64,000 bases of DNA, from NCBI GenBank assembly GCA_000597885.1, contig CP004371.1, positions 3,984,501 to 4,048,500 on the forward strand. The letters are read 5' to 3'. The notes under the pieces were generated by a model. That model saw nothing but the letters and a program-made list of their open reading frames with translations. It was not told the DNA's origin and did no database searches. A program made the translations under genes and the position numbers. How positions within the stretch are numbered: position 1 is the first letter of the stretch; the number at the start of each line of letters is the position of its first letter. Positions 38,370-47,051 of the stretch are shown here, piece by piece. This stretch comes from Flammeovirgaceae bacterium 311. GTDB lineage: Bacteria; Bacteroidota; Bacteroidia; Cytophagales; Cyclobacteriaceae.

Positions 38370-38603
38370 ATGCGGATAAGTGCTTTTGTGAAGGAAAAAA
38401 GAAATACAGCCAACCTGACACAGCCTGAGCTGGCAGAAAAGGCTGGCGTGGGCTTGCGCTTTGTGCGGGACCTGGAACAGGGTAAGGAAAGTTTACGCCT
38501 GGACAAGGTAAACCAGGTGCTGAAATTATTTGGCTACCAGGTAGGGGCCGTACCTATAAACCGTCAGGAACTCTTAGATCAGGTAGCAGAGTCCGCAACA
38601 TAG
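38370..38603 (+). CDS. HipB/Y4mF-like HTH transcriptional regulator
   Basis: A 77-residue Xre-family helix-turn-helix protein of the HipB-like type. ATG 38370 is chosen because the HTH starts nearby and the palindrome sits just upstream; a longer reading from 38322 would run through the operator. The HTH covers LTQPELAEKAGVGLRFVRDLEQG (about 16-38), then LRLDKVNQVLKLFGYQV, typical of antitoxins of HipAB-like modules. No HipA-like kinase gene follows: the next gene codes for a HIRAN protein. It is therefore an orphan antitoxin-like regulator or the controller of the genes downstream. Confidence 0.85.
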   Translation: MRISAFVKEKRNTANLTQPELAEKAGVGLRFVRDLEQGKESLRLDKVNQVLKLFGYQVGAVPINRQELLDQVAESAT

Positions 38604-38711
38604 CATAGACACAAAATTAAAATCGTTAGTTTCCATCATTCAAATATATACGATTCCTTACTGAATCCATTATAGTGCTGTTGGCGCTTGAATGAAACCT
38701 TCAGCGGGGCT

Positions 38712-38730
38712 AATTGGAATTATTCCAATT
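38712..38730. promoter_or_regulatory. 19-bp perfect palindrome upstream of the HIRAN gene
   Basis: AATTGGAAT-T-ATTCCAATT: 9-bp perfect arms around one base. It lies 50 nt before the ATG 38780 and just before the alternative ATG 38738. It is a likely dimeric regulator site, different in sequence from the palindrome at 38349. Confidence 0.5.
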
Positions 38731-38779
38731 TTATATTATGTTAAACTGCTCTTTTCCCTCAACCAAATACCCGGCAGCT

Positions 38780-39511
38780 ATGGAAATAATCCTGGAATCC
38801 AATTTTGATCAAGCTTTTAAAACAAAGGTTGTTGGCGTTACATACTCCAATACAGACGGAACCCTACGACAAAACCTGCTGAAAGATTTAAAGGAAGGTG
38901 AACCGGTATATCTAATACGGGACCGAAAAAATGAACATAGTAAATACGCGGTAGCAGTCTACAACCAAAAGAATCAGCAGCTGGGGTATTTACCCGATGA
39001 CAACAGGCTATCTTCTCATATGGATATGGGCGGGGAAACCAAGGCTTTTATATTCAGAAAGCTTGGCGGACCTTCCTTTTTTGAACGTCTGTTTGGACAG
39101 ACAGGAAAAAGCTATGGACTTATACTGGAAGTAACTAAAGGTAACTTTGATTGGAAAAAGGTAGCGCCTATCCAGGATGAAGATAAGAAAATAGCCAGCA
39201 GGGCACTTAGTGCAAAAAACCTGGAAAGTTCTGATCCAGCCAAAGCAATTGAAGCTTATTTGGAGATTATAGAAAGCATAAAGCAGTTCGATTGCAAAAG
39301 CGATTTACACCAGTACTGGAGGCGGGTTAGGCTTCCCGTAGACCGTATAAGCCTGCTATACGATAAAGCAAAACAGTATGATAAGGGTATAAGTATACTG
39401 CTGTGGTATTTTAGTTATGAGGATGTTTACCCGCCCAGCCCATCGGTTTTAAAAACTATGCAACAACGGCTGGAGAAAATGAAATCAAAAATTAGCAAAC
39501 AGGAAGCATAG
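38780..39511 (+). CDS. HIRAN-domain protein
   Basis: A 243-residue protein (ATG 38780; ATG 38738 would add 14 residues). The N-terminal HIRAN domain spans about 12-95: FKTKVVGVTYSN, LKEGEPVYLIRDRKNEHSKYA, QQLGYLPDDN. HIRAN domains bind DNA ends or damaged DNA and occur fused to helicases and nucleases, or in bacteria as stand-alone modules. The C-terminal half (about 120-243) is charged and helical, with a TPR-like look (AKAIEAYLEIIESIKQ, YDKAKQYDKGISILLWYF). Its stop overlaps the GTG of the next gene (TAGTG), so the two are coupled. Confidence 0.8.
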   Translation: MEIILESNFDQAFKTKVVGVTYSNTDGTLRQNLLKDLKEGEPVYLIRDRKNEHSKYAVAVYNQKNQQLGYLPDDNRLSSHMDMGGETKAFIFRKLGGPSFFERLFGQTGKSYGLILEVTKGNFDWKKVAPIQDEDKKIASRALSAKNLESSDPAKAIEAYLEIIESIKQFDCKSDLHQYWRRVRLPVDRISLLYDKAKQYDKGISILLWYFSYEDVYPPSPSVLKTMQQRLEKMKSKISKQEA

Positions 39512-40311
39512 TGAACAACCCCTACTTAAAACACCTGCGAGATTACCACATTACTTTAAGTGACTTGCAAGGACAGGCTTTCCAGATTGGTACGTATTTA
39601 AAAAACTACACCAAAACCTTATTAAAGAGGCCTCCGGGTGAAGATTATCTATTGTCCACTCTATATTTCACAGATATTACCAGTACAGAAGAAGGACGAT
39701 TTTTTCCAAGAGATTACTACATATCCAACAACGATAACGTAGAAGAATTTGTCGCAGATATTTTAGTTATGGTTAACAATGCCATCATAGCACATTCTTA
39801 TGAAAGGTTTATTTCATTTCTGAAAGATGTTATTACAGAGATTTTATTGCGTGATAGAACAATTGCTGAACCGTCGGTTAAATTCTCCCCTACGGAAGAA
39901 CTGGACTTTAAAACTGTCAGAGAAAAACTGAATGAAGTTAGGATGAAAAACACTGACAGATTGAGAGTTTTACGCCAATACTCAGCAGAATACAAAAAGT
40001 ACGAAACACAAAATAATTATAGAATCAATTTTTGCGAATGGTTAGACGCAGTCACAAAAGCACGGGACGCAATTACTCATTCCAGTTCTTTGATTGATAA
40101 AAGTACTGTTGAAGGTCTTGGACCAAATAAGCTGAAAAGTCTGGAACTATACTTTCAACTGCAGGAATTGGATGATGAATACCGGCTCATATCAGAGATA
40201 GACGATGTCAGGCATTTTATCCGTAATTGTTCGGAATTTTCCTTCCTTGTGTTCAAATCCCTATCAATGAAGGATAATTATGAATGGTCTGTTTATGAGA
40301 TAAGAAAGTGA
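39511..40311 (+). CDS. HEPN-like hypothetical protein
   Basis: A 266-residue, mainly helical protein I do not recognise as a named family. The GTG start overlaps the preceding stop by one base (TAGTG). Near the middle, KARDAITHSSS contains R185-x4-H190, which fits the RX4-6H motif of HEPN ribonuclease toxins, and AHSYERFISFLKDVITEILL looks like the first long helix of such domains. I infer a possible HEPN RNase acting with the HIRAN protein. The motif is short and could be chance. Confidence 0.5.
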   Translation: MNNPYLKHLRDYHITLSDLQGQAFQIGTYLKNYTKTLLKRPPGEDYLLSTLYFTDITSTEEGRFFPRDYYISNNDNVEEFVADILVMVNNAIIAHSYERFISFLKDVITEILLRDRTIAEPSVKFSPTEELDFKTVREKLNEVRMKNTDRLRVLRQYSAEYKKYETQNNYRINFCEWLDAVTKARDAITHSSSLIDKSTVEGLGPNKLKSLELYFQLQELDDEYRLISEIDDVRHFIRNCSEFSFLVFKSLSMKDNYEWSVYEIRK

Positions 40312-40474
40312 AATTGCTGTTCTACTTCAGCAGGTCCTTCAGGCTATCCGGCATTGCATAAGGCGCGGCAACGAGGAGCTGGTGAAGAAAACCATGAACA
40401 ACCCCGATATGTACCGCACCGCTGCGCAGCACTTGGGGAAGGATGTTTATAACAGAGTCAATAAACGGGAGTGA
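40304..40474 (+). pseudogene. Short orphan coding remnant
   Basis: An open stretch of 56 codons follows and slightly overlaps the HEPN-like gene in another frame: LLQQVLQAIRHCIRRGNEEL then VKKTMNNPDMYRTAAQHLG and KDVYNRVNKRE before a TGA. It has no good start codon, and its composition looks like a real protein C-terminus. It is probably the tail of a deleted gene. I do not recognise the family. Confidence 0.35.
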
Positions 40475-40532
40475 ACCTTAAGTAGATCTGCAGCATTATT
40501 TAAGTATTCACCCGTAAAAGCTATTTTATTTA

Positions 40533-43500
40533 ATGTCCTCAACAGACAGAGCGCGAATTCCAACCAGTGTACATGATTCTAATGCCGGACATGATTTTCA
40601 TGTGTTATGGGCAACTCGACGTATTATTGATCTACTAAACCCGAGCAGTACTATACGAGCTGTAAAGATGGAAGGTGTTGCCACTGAAGACACTGCTAAT
40701 CTGTCTGCAACTGACGACCATTTCTTAGCCGCCGACCTTACTGAATACCATGGGGGTTGTCATTTTGTTGAGGCTGATCGTGTTATTATCTGTCAACTTA
40801 AGTACAGTACTCGTCATCCGGATAAAGCGTGGACAAAAGGGCGCTTAAGGCAGCGTAAGGGTGAAAATAATTCTGTAATTGAAAGACTCGCTGCATCATA
40901 TCAGGACTTAATTGATGCTGGCCATTCCCGAGCTGAAATACAGCAAAAAGTAAGGCTTCGTCTGATAAGTAATCAGCCACTACACCACGGTCTTAAAGAT
41001 TTTTGGCTTGATACACAATCAGCGTTGCTGGCGATGGGACCAGGTCAGATTAACTTAACACAGCTGCGTGATACTCTACATACCAAGCACCATATTGAGT
41101 TAAATAAGTTTTTCAGGCGAGTAGGTTTTAGCGAGGTACAGTTCACAGACTTCTTCCGTATACTTGACTTCAGCGATTGTGGAGTGCAAGATCGTTTAGG
41201 ACAACGTCTGTCTGTCCTTCAAGAATTAGCTCCTTCTATTCCTACTGGTGAAAAAGATAGTTATCTGCGCTTAACAGATCTGGTAAGGCAACAGGCGTTA
41301 CCTGAAAATCAACACGCTGCACCCTTAGTTCAGGATGATATATTAGCACAGTTGCAGGTGTTCAGTAAAAAAAACTTATTTCCTGAACCTGCAGCCTTCA
41401 ATTATCCTGACAATCCTGTTCCTACTACAGAAGCGGCTACCATCGCGGCTCATTTGCTGCGTGGTAGTAATCAGCATTTCATTGCTCATGGTGAGGCGGG
41501 TGTGGGTAAAACCACTACTGTACAGCAAGTTCAATCGCACCTTCCTGCTGGGTCTGTTACTGTTCTGTATGATTGCTATGCTGACGGAACATATTACAAT
41601 CTTAGTACTGGGCGTCACACATTAAAAAATTCTCTTCTACAGCTCAGTAATGAACTTGCTGTAGCCACTGGACTGCCTTTCCTAGTTAGAGCACCTTCCG
41701 ACAAATATGAGCTTATAGATTACTTCCAGCTGCGTCTTAATGCCGCTGCCAAATTTGTAGAAGCCACAGGAGGCCTTCTCGTGTTGGCTATCGATGCTGC
41801 TGATAATTCAATTGTTAAAGGCTACAAAGACCCAGGTTCCAATTGTTTCGTGCCTTATCTGTGGGAGCTAAAGTTACCATCCAATTGTCGGTTGCTCATG
41901 ACTTCCCGCACTCACCGTAAGGATAGTCTTATGGCTCCTTCTGATACTGTTGATATAGAGCTCACAGGTTTTGATATAGTTGCTTCCGCGCTTCGCTTAC
42001 GCCAAGTTTTTCCAGAAGCGAGCGATAAAAGTGTCGCAGCTTTTCATCAGCGTACAGGCGGTAATCCTAGAGTTCAGGAATATTGGCTTGATTCGGGACC
42101 AAACTTGCCTGGCTCTTATGCTGCCTTTCTCCACTCTTTCCGACGTAAGTCAACCACTGCCTCAGCAATAATTGAAGATATCGTTAGATCAGCGGTGGTC
42201 GAAGTACCTGACCCCGAGCAAGCCCAAGAGCAATTAGCGACATTGGTATGTTTACAGCGTCTCATTCCAATTAGTGTGTTTGCACTAGCTTCAAACATCA
42301 CCATTGATCAAGCGACTGCCTTTTGCCATGCATTAAAACCAGGCTTAGTGCTCGAGAATGAACTAATTGGTTTTCGGGATGAGGATTTTGAAACTCAACT
42401 GCGTGTCAGGCCTGAAACAGCAGGTCGTCTTCATGCAACACATGAAAGATTAGGTGATTTTTTCCTTCCCTTAGCTGCACAAGATGAATATGCTGCCCAG
42501 GCAGTAGCTGAGCATTTCTCGGCTGCTGATCGACACAGAGACCTAATTCAACTTGCTCTTAATGGTCCGTCAGTGGCCTTTATTCCTGATAGTGCTTTAC
42601 GTTTACGCGTTGAGCGCCGACGATTAAGGTTAGCTTTGCAAGCGGCAGCAACACTACGTAATGATATGGCCGGCGCAAAAATCGCCATTCTTGCAGCTGA
42701 AACTTTAAGGGCAAACGCTACTGTAAAAAGTTTGGTGAAAGCAGATATTGAACTAGCAGCTCATTTTGGTAATACAGACAACGTAGCCGATTATTTTCAT
42801 GCAAGTGCAGATGACGCTTGGCTCGGCTCAGTTCACTACAGGCTAGCAGCCTATTATGCTTCTACTTCGACACAACATGCTGCGGCTAAACGCCACCTCG
42901 CCCATGGGCTTGCATGGGTACGGCGCTATATGCGCCGGCCGAAGCATGAACGTCAACATTGGGAAATTAGCGATTTAGATATAACCTGTGAAATCGAAGC
43001 ATACTATTGGCTGCAAAACCCAATGGTTGCTTACGAGAGATTACAGCGGTGGCGGCCTGTACAAGTCCATCTGAGGGTACTACACACTTTACTCGGCCGT
43101 TTATCAGCTGTCGTGCCATTAGCCGATCTTGAAGCGCAGCTGCGCCATTTGAACTTGCCATTGCTGGGGCAATGTACAGCTCAGGCAGCTTTATGGCGGT
43201 TCGGGTATCCGGTTAGTAAAGAATGGTGTGAGGAAGTAGCAGAACGCCTATTGCCGATACTTAGTCGTAAAAAAATCAAGCCTGTAATTAGTAGCTGGCG
43301 TTTTGATGATATTACAGAATTTGCGTTTTGGCCATTACACTTAGCGGAGCTGTTTACCCACCATCAGTTTGATTCAGAAGTATCACTGATGTTGCTTGAA
43401 GATCTATTACCAGCCTTTCCCAGTCATGCAGCTGGTAAGCACTCGACATATTCTGAATTAGTTATCCCCATACGGGTAGTATGCATACGGGCTTATCTGC

Positions 43501-46500
43501 GGGGTCAGAAGATAACTGGACTGGAATTGTTTCCACCACCAATGCCTAAAGAAGGAGAGCGGTCCTATAGCCACAATAGCTCTTATGAAAATGCTGAGTA
43601 TCGAAAGGATTTAGATCGCTTCATCAGTATTTATGCCTACCGTGCGGAATTACTCAATACCTCAGTTAGTGTGACGACTGTAGAGAAGGTTATTCGCTCT
43701 GGTCTTGATAAGATCTACCCTACCTTTAAATCTTCCGATATTACCTTACGGCATCGACAAGCACAATGGCTCCGTAGTGCCATTTCATTGACGGCGCGAG
43801 TGGCCGATGCTGAGTATTTGCTCGAGCAACTTGCTGATAAGGCTCAAGTCTTGGTTGGGCGTGAACTTGCCCGACAACTATGGTTGCATATAGCGGATGA
43901 GACAATTGGTGTTCGCCAGTACCAAGCTTTTGCATATCAATGTTTAGAGCGTGCTGCCAGTGATGCAGAAGAGGCCGATATACCTGTTAAGAATCGCTGG
44001 CCTATTTTGGTAGAATGTGCTCAAAAGAGCCGGCTTTATGAAGAAGAGTTTAGCCGGGACTTTTACCGTCGTGCAATTGAAGCAGCACATCAAGGAGTGG
44101 GCGCCGACGTAGCATATCGGCTTAGTGTCGGAGCGCAAGTTGCCAGTCAACTTAATTCAAGCGTTACCTTAGAAGAAGGTTATGATATAGGTATTTGCCT
44201 TAGTGCATTAGTTGAAGCATATCAGCCATATATGTCAGATGAAGATGCAAAGATGCCTCTTGATGATACCCTGTCAGCTGTAACGAAACTTCATCCGTCT
44301 GCTGGAATCGCCTTATGCTTACGGTGGGATGTAATGGACATTGTACGCATAGAGGATGGTGTCGCATCTGTTGCCAAAGCAGCAACTAAAAGAGACTTCT
44401 GGCATCCAGCTCAGTCACTTTGGCTTTTAAAGCTCTGCGGTGAGTCTTTTGATATTTCAGGTACAGCTTTAGCACTTCTTGATAACCTACCATCTGCTTC
44501 CGTTGAACACCGAAGGCAATCCGCAGGGCCACTAAGTGCAGTTGCTTCCTGGGTGGCTAAAGATGTTCCTATAAATAGGCGTCTGGGGGCTCTGAAGCGA
44601 ATTATCTCTTGGGCCAATGCACATCAGCATTTGCAGTTACCGGCAATCAAAAATATTCAGGAAATAATAGACTTTGTTGAGTCAGCAGTTACACCAATGC
44701 CTGCTCTCCAACCCGCAGAATTAAGTGAATATGAGATTGAGCGACAGACACAGAAGGAAGAATGGGATGCCGCTGCACTCCAGGGGGACATCTCTGCTTT
44801 TGTAAAATGGCAGGATGAATTACAGTTTCATCATGAGGAGATGGTCCCAGCTATACTTAAGCTGGCTTCTCGAGTAATTCCAAGCAAAAGATCTGAAGTT
44901 TTAGAATTACTGGTAAAGGTCCGCCGTTTATATGGAAGTCGCCGTGACGTGGCGTTGGATGCACTGCAAAGTTTGTTGCACGAGTGGAAAACGTATGGTC
45001 CAGTACAGGCTTGGGTGGAGAAAGAATTGCCTCGTTTTTTTTCACGTAATATTACTCACTTAACTGGAGAAGGTGAGCTGCCACCTCACCTGGAGCAGCT
45101 GTGTAGCCTTCCTCTTGTAAATTCCTCAAGGGCAAGCTTACTACTTCCAGGTATTGCTGATGAGTTGGATCTACTCGGACCTGAGCACCTTTGCCGAGTG
45201 GCGGCTGCTTTAACGAAAACCAGCGACACATCTGCTTTAAAGGAATTTATCAACTGGCATCTGTCTCGTATTAAAGCGCAGCTTATAGCAGATAAAAAAA
45301 CTTTGCCTTTTATAAAGTTGCTGCCTACGACAGATCCATCCTTGCCAAGACCATCAACCCTAATAGCACAATTTATTTGGGCTCTATGCGGCCATCCTGA
45401 TAAAAGGGTACGTTGGCGCGCTATTCATGCTGCCCGTCAGTTACTGATGATGCCAGAGAATGCAGCGTTAAGAAAAGATTTCATTGACGAGCTGATGCGG
45501 CTTTCCATGACTAAATCTAGTCTGTTGCCAGAGGCGGAAGAGTTCTATTGGCAGGGAGCCCGGGTCTGGGTACTGGTATTGCTTGATCGTGTAGCTGATG
45601 AATTCCCTGAAGAGGTACATTTACATCTGGATAGTATCAAGCATCATGTATTCGACCCAAGCTTTCCTCATGCCCAAATCAGAGAGCTTGCCCGGGGTAT
45701 TTTAATTAAATTACATAAGTATAATCCTGCTTACTTTTCTGGAAATGAAATAGAACGGATAAGATTTAGTAATAGGCCAAAGGGGTGTTTAGTAACTCGC
45801 GGCTATAGGGCTAATGCAGACGAAGTGCGTCCAGCAATCAAGCGGAGTAATCAATTTGAATTTAATCAAATGGATACTGTAGATTATTGGTTCCGCCCAT
45901 TGGCTCGGGTTTTTGGACAATCAAAAGAAAAAATCACAGCGTTAGTTGAATATTGGATTTGCGAAAAGTGGGGACGTTTAGATACAGAGTGCCAAATGCA
46001 CAGGTTGAATGATTCAAAGCGTTATGACTGGGGACTATTGTCTCATTATAAATTAAGTGACACTACAGTAGATAATCTTAGAATGCATCTTACGCACCAT
46101 GCTTTGATGTGCGTGGCTGGTGAGTTAGCGGACAGTTTTCCAATGTGTATAGATACTTATACTGAGCCTACTTCAGCATGGGAGGAATGGTTGGAACGCT
46201 ATTTGCCAAATGCTGGTTCGGATGCCTGGCTTGCTGAATGGCGCAATTCCACGCCCTTAAGGGCAGAATGTTGGGGGAAACTACCTGAACCCTGGCATCG
46301 TAAGCCATATAAGCAATACTGTGAAGCATTAGGTTTTTCAGAGCCAAATCGGCAAGGATGGATTATATTACACGGTCATCACAAATTTGGAGCAGGTGAG
46401 CCCTATGGTGATGTTTATGTAAGTAGCGTTCAAGTGGCTCCGGAAGCATCCCTTTCATTACTTTGGGCACTGCAGCCTGTAAAAAGCAATGACTATGCTT

Positions 46501-47051
46501 TTCCAACATTTGGCCTTGCCGATAGCGATGATGAATTACCAGATGAATTGCCAACAAACTTCTCTATTCTCCCTTTACTAAAAGAGAAGCCCAAGAATTA
46601 TGGAGAAGGCTTAGAAAAGCACGATACTGCTGCTCATGGTGTGCACTCGACCTATCCTTTGCTCAGTGATGATTTCGTTGCCCGCTGTTCCCTCACAGTA
46701 GCCAAAGACGGCAAAGAATATTATGACACTGAAGGCAGCCTGGCAGCAGAGTGTGAAGTTTGGGATGATGACCTTGGTGACAAACATTCGGCATACAATA
46801 GGGAAGCATATAGTACTGGTCATCGGATCTGGATGCGTTATGATATATTACAGCGTTACATAACCCTTACTGGAAAAAAGATATTGTTTCAGGTTACACT
46901 ATCTCGTAATAACTCAACAAATAGTTATTCTCAACAAAAAAGGAAATATGACCTCGGAAAACGACGCCTCGCGCTCCTCCACCAGGACGGTACATTTGAA
47001 ACAGTGGCAGGAAAATGCTCGCCTTGGCCAACGCATTCTTCAAGAGCTTAA
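40533..47051 (+). CDS. Avs-like nuclease-STAND NTPase, 2172 residues
   Basis: Very large predicted anti-phage sensor-effector. The N-terminal ~230 residues look like a Cap4/Mrr-like PD-(D/E)xK nuclease: GHDFHVLWATRRII (19-32), MEG with E47, and ADRVIICQLKYS with D82, Q88, K90. Next comes a STAND NTPase: Walker A GEAGVGKTT (320-328, K326), Walker B GGLLVLAID (D421), sensor-1 LLMTSR (R459). The remaining ~1650 residues are mostly helical repeats, suited to recognising a phage protein, ending in a distinct C-terminal domain (GHRIWMRYDILQRY). The layout matches Avs proteins of the nuclease-STAND kind. A small gene overlaps its end. Codon use appears more AT-rich than in housekeeping neighbours, suggesting transfer. 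The Avs subtype is not certain. Confidence 0.8.
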   Translation: MSSTDRARIPTSVHDSNAGHDFHVLWATRRIIDLLNPSSTIRAVKMEGVATEDTANLSATDDHFLAADLTEYHGGCHFVEADRVIICQLKYSTRHPDKAWTKGRLRQRKGENNSVIERLAASYQDLIDAGHSRAEIQQKVRLRLISNQPLHHGLKDFWLDTQSALLAMGPGQINLTQLRDTLHTKHHIELNKFFRRVGFSEVQFTDFFRILDFSDCGVQDRLGQRLSVLQELAPSIPTGEKDSYLRLTDLVRQQALPENQHAAPLVQDDILAQLQVFSKKNLFPEPAAFNYPDNPVPTTEAATIAAHLLRGSNQHFIAHGEAGVGKTTTVQQVQSHLPAGSVTVLYDCYADGTYYNLSTGRHTLKNSLLQLSNELAVATGLPFLVRAPSDKYELIDYFQLRLNAAAKFVEATGGLLVLAIDAADNSIVKGYKDPGSNCFVPYLWELKLPSNCRLLMTSRTHRKDSLMAPSDTVDIELTGFDIVASALRLRQVFPEASDKSVAAFHQRTGGNPRVQEYWLDSGPNLPGSYAAFLHSFRRKSTTASAIIEDIVRSAVVEVPDPEQAQEQLATLVCLQRLIPISVFALASNITIDQATAFCHALKPGLVLENELIGFRDEDFETQLRVRPETAGRLHATHERLGDFFLPLAAQDEYAAQAVAEHFSAADRHRDLIQLALNGPSVAFIPDSALRLRVERRRLRLALQAAATLRNDMAGAKIAILAAETLRANATVKSLVKADIELAAHFGNTDNVADYFHASADDAWLGSVHYRLAAYYASTSTQHAAAKRHLAHGLAWVRRYMRRPKHERQHWEISDLDITCEIEAYYWLQNPMVAYERLQRWRPVQVHLRVLHTLLGRLSAVVPLADLEAQLRHLNLPLLGQCTAQAALWRFGYPVSKEWCEEVAERLLPILSRKKIKPVISSWRFDDITEFAFWPLHLAELFTHHQFDSEVSLMLLEDLLPAFPSHAAGKHSTYSELVIPIRVVCIRAYLRGQKITGLELFPPPMPKEGERSYSHNSSYENAEYRKDLDRFISIYAYRAELLNTSVSVTTVEKVIRSGLDKIYPTFKSSDITLRHRQAQWLRSAISLTARVADAEYLLEQLADKAQVLVGRELARQLWLHIADETIGVRQYQAFAYQCLERAASDAEEADIPVKNRWPILVECAQKSRLYEEEFSRDFYRRAIEAAHQGVGADVAYRLSVGAQVASQLNSSVTLEEGYDIGICLSALVEAYQPYMSDEDAKMPLDDTLSAVTKLHPSAGIALCLRWDVMDIVRIEDGVASVAKAATKRDFWHPAQSLWLLKLCGESFDISGTALALLDNLPSASVEHRRQSAGPLSAVASWVAKDVPINRRLGALKRIISWANAHQHLQLPAIKNIQEIIDFVESAVTPMPALQPAELSEYEIERQTQKEEWDAAALQGDISAFVKWQDELQFHHEEMVPAILKLASRVIPSKRSEVLELLVKVRRLYGSRRDVALDALQSLLHEWKTYGPVQAWVEKELPRFFSRNITHLTGEGELPPHLEQLCSLPLVNSSRASLLLPGIADELDLLGPEHLCRVAAALTKTSDTSALKEFINWHLSRIKAQLIADKKTLPFIKLLPTTDPSLPRPSTLIAQFIWALCGHPDKRVRWRAIHAARQLLMMPENAALRKDFIDELMRLSMTKSSLLPEAEEFYWQGARVWVLVLLDRVADEFPEEVHLHLDSIKHHVFDPSFPHAQIRELARGILIKLHKYNPAYFSGNEIERIRFSNRPKGCLVTRGYRANADEVRPAIKRSNQFEFNQMDTVDYWFRPLARVFGQSKEKITALVEYWICEKWGRLDTECQMHRLNDSKRYDWGLLSHYKLSDTTVDNLRMHLTHHALMCVAGELADSFPMCIDTYTEPTSAWEEWLERYLPNAGSDAWLAEWRNSTPLRAECWGKLPEPWHRKPYKQYCEALGFSEPNRQGWIILHGHHKFGAGEPYGDVYVSSVQVAPEASLSLLWALQPVKSNDYAFPTFGLADSDDELPDELPTNFSILPLLKEKPKNYGEGLEKHDTAAHGVHSTYPLLSDDFVARCSLTVAKDGKEYYDTEGSLAAECEVWDDDLGDKHSAYNREAYSTGHRIWMRYDILQRYITLTGKKILFQVTLSRNNSTNSYSQQKRKYDLGKRRLALLHQDGTFETVAGKCSPWPTHSSRA

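Noticed and set aside
38370-40311. Complete HipBA toxin-antitoxin module
   Set aside because: A HipB-like HTH is present, but the following genes are HIRAN and HEPN-like, with no HipA kinase motif.
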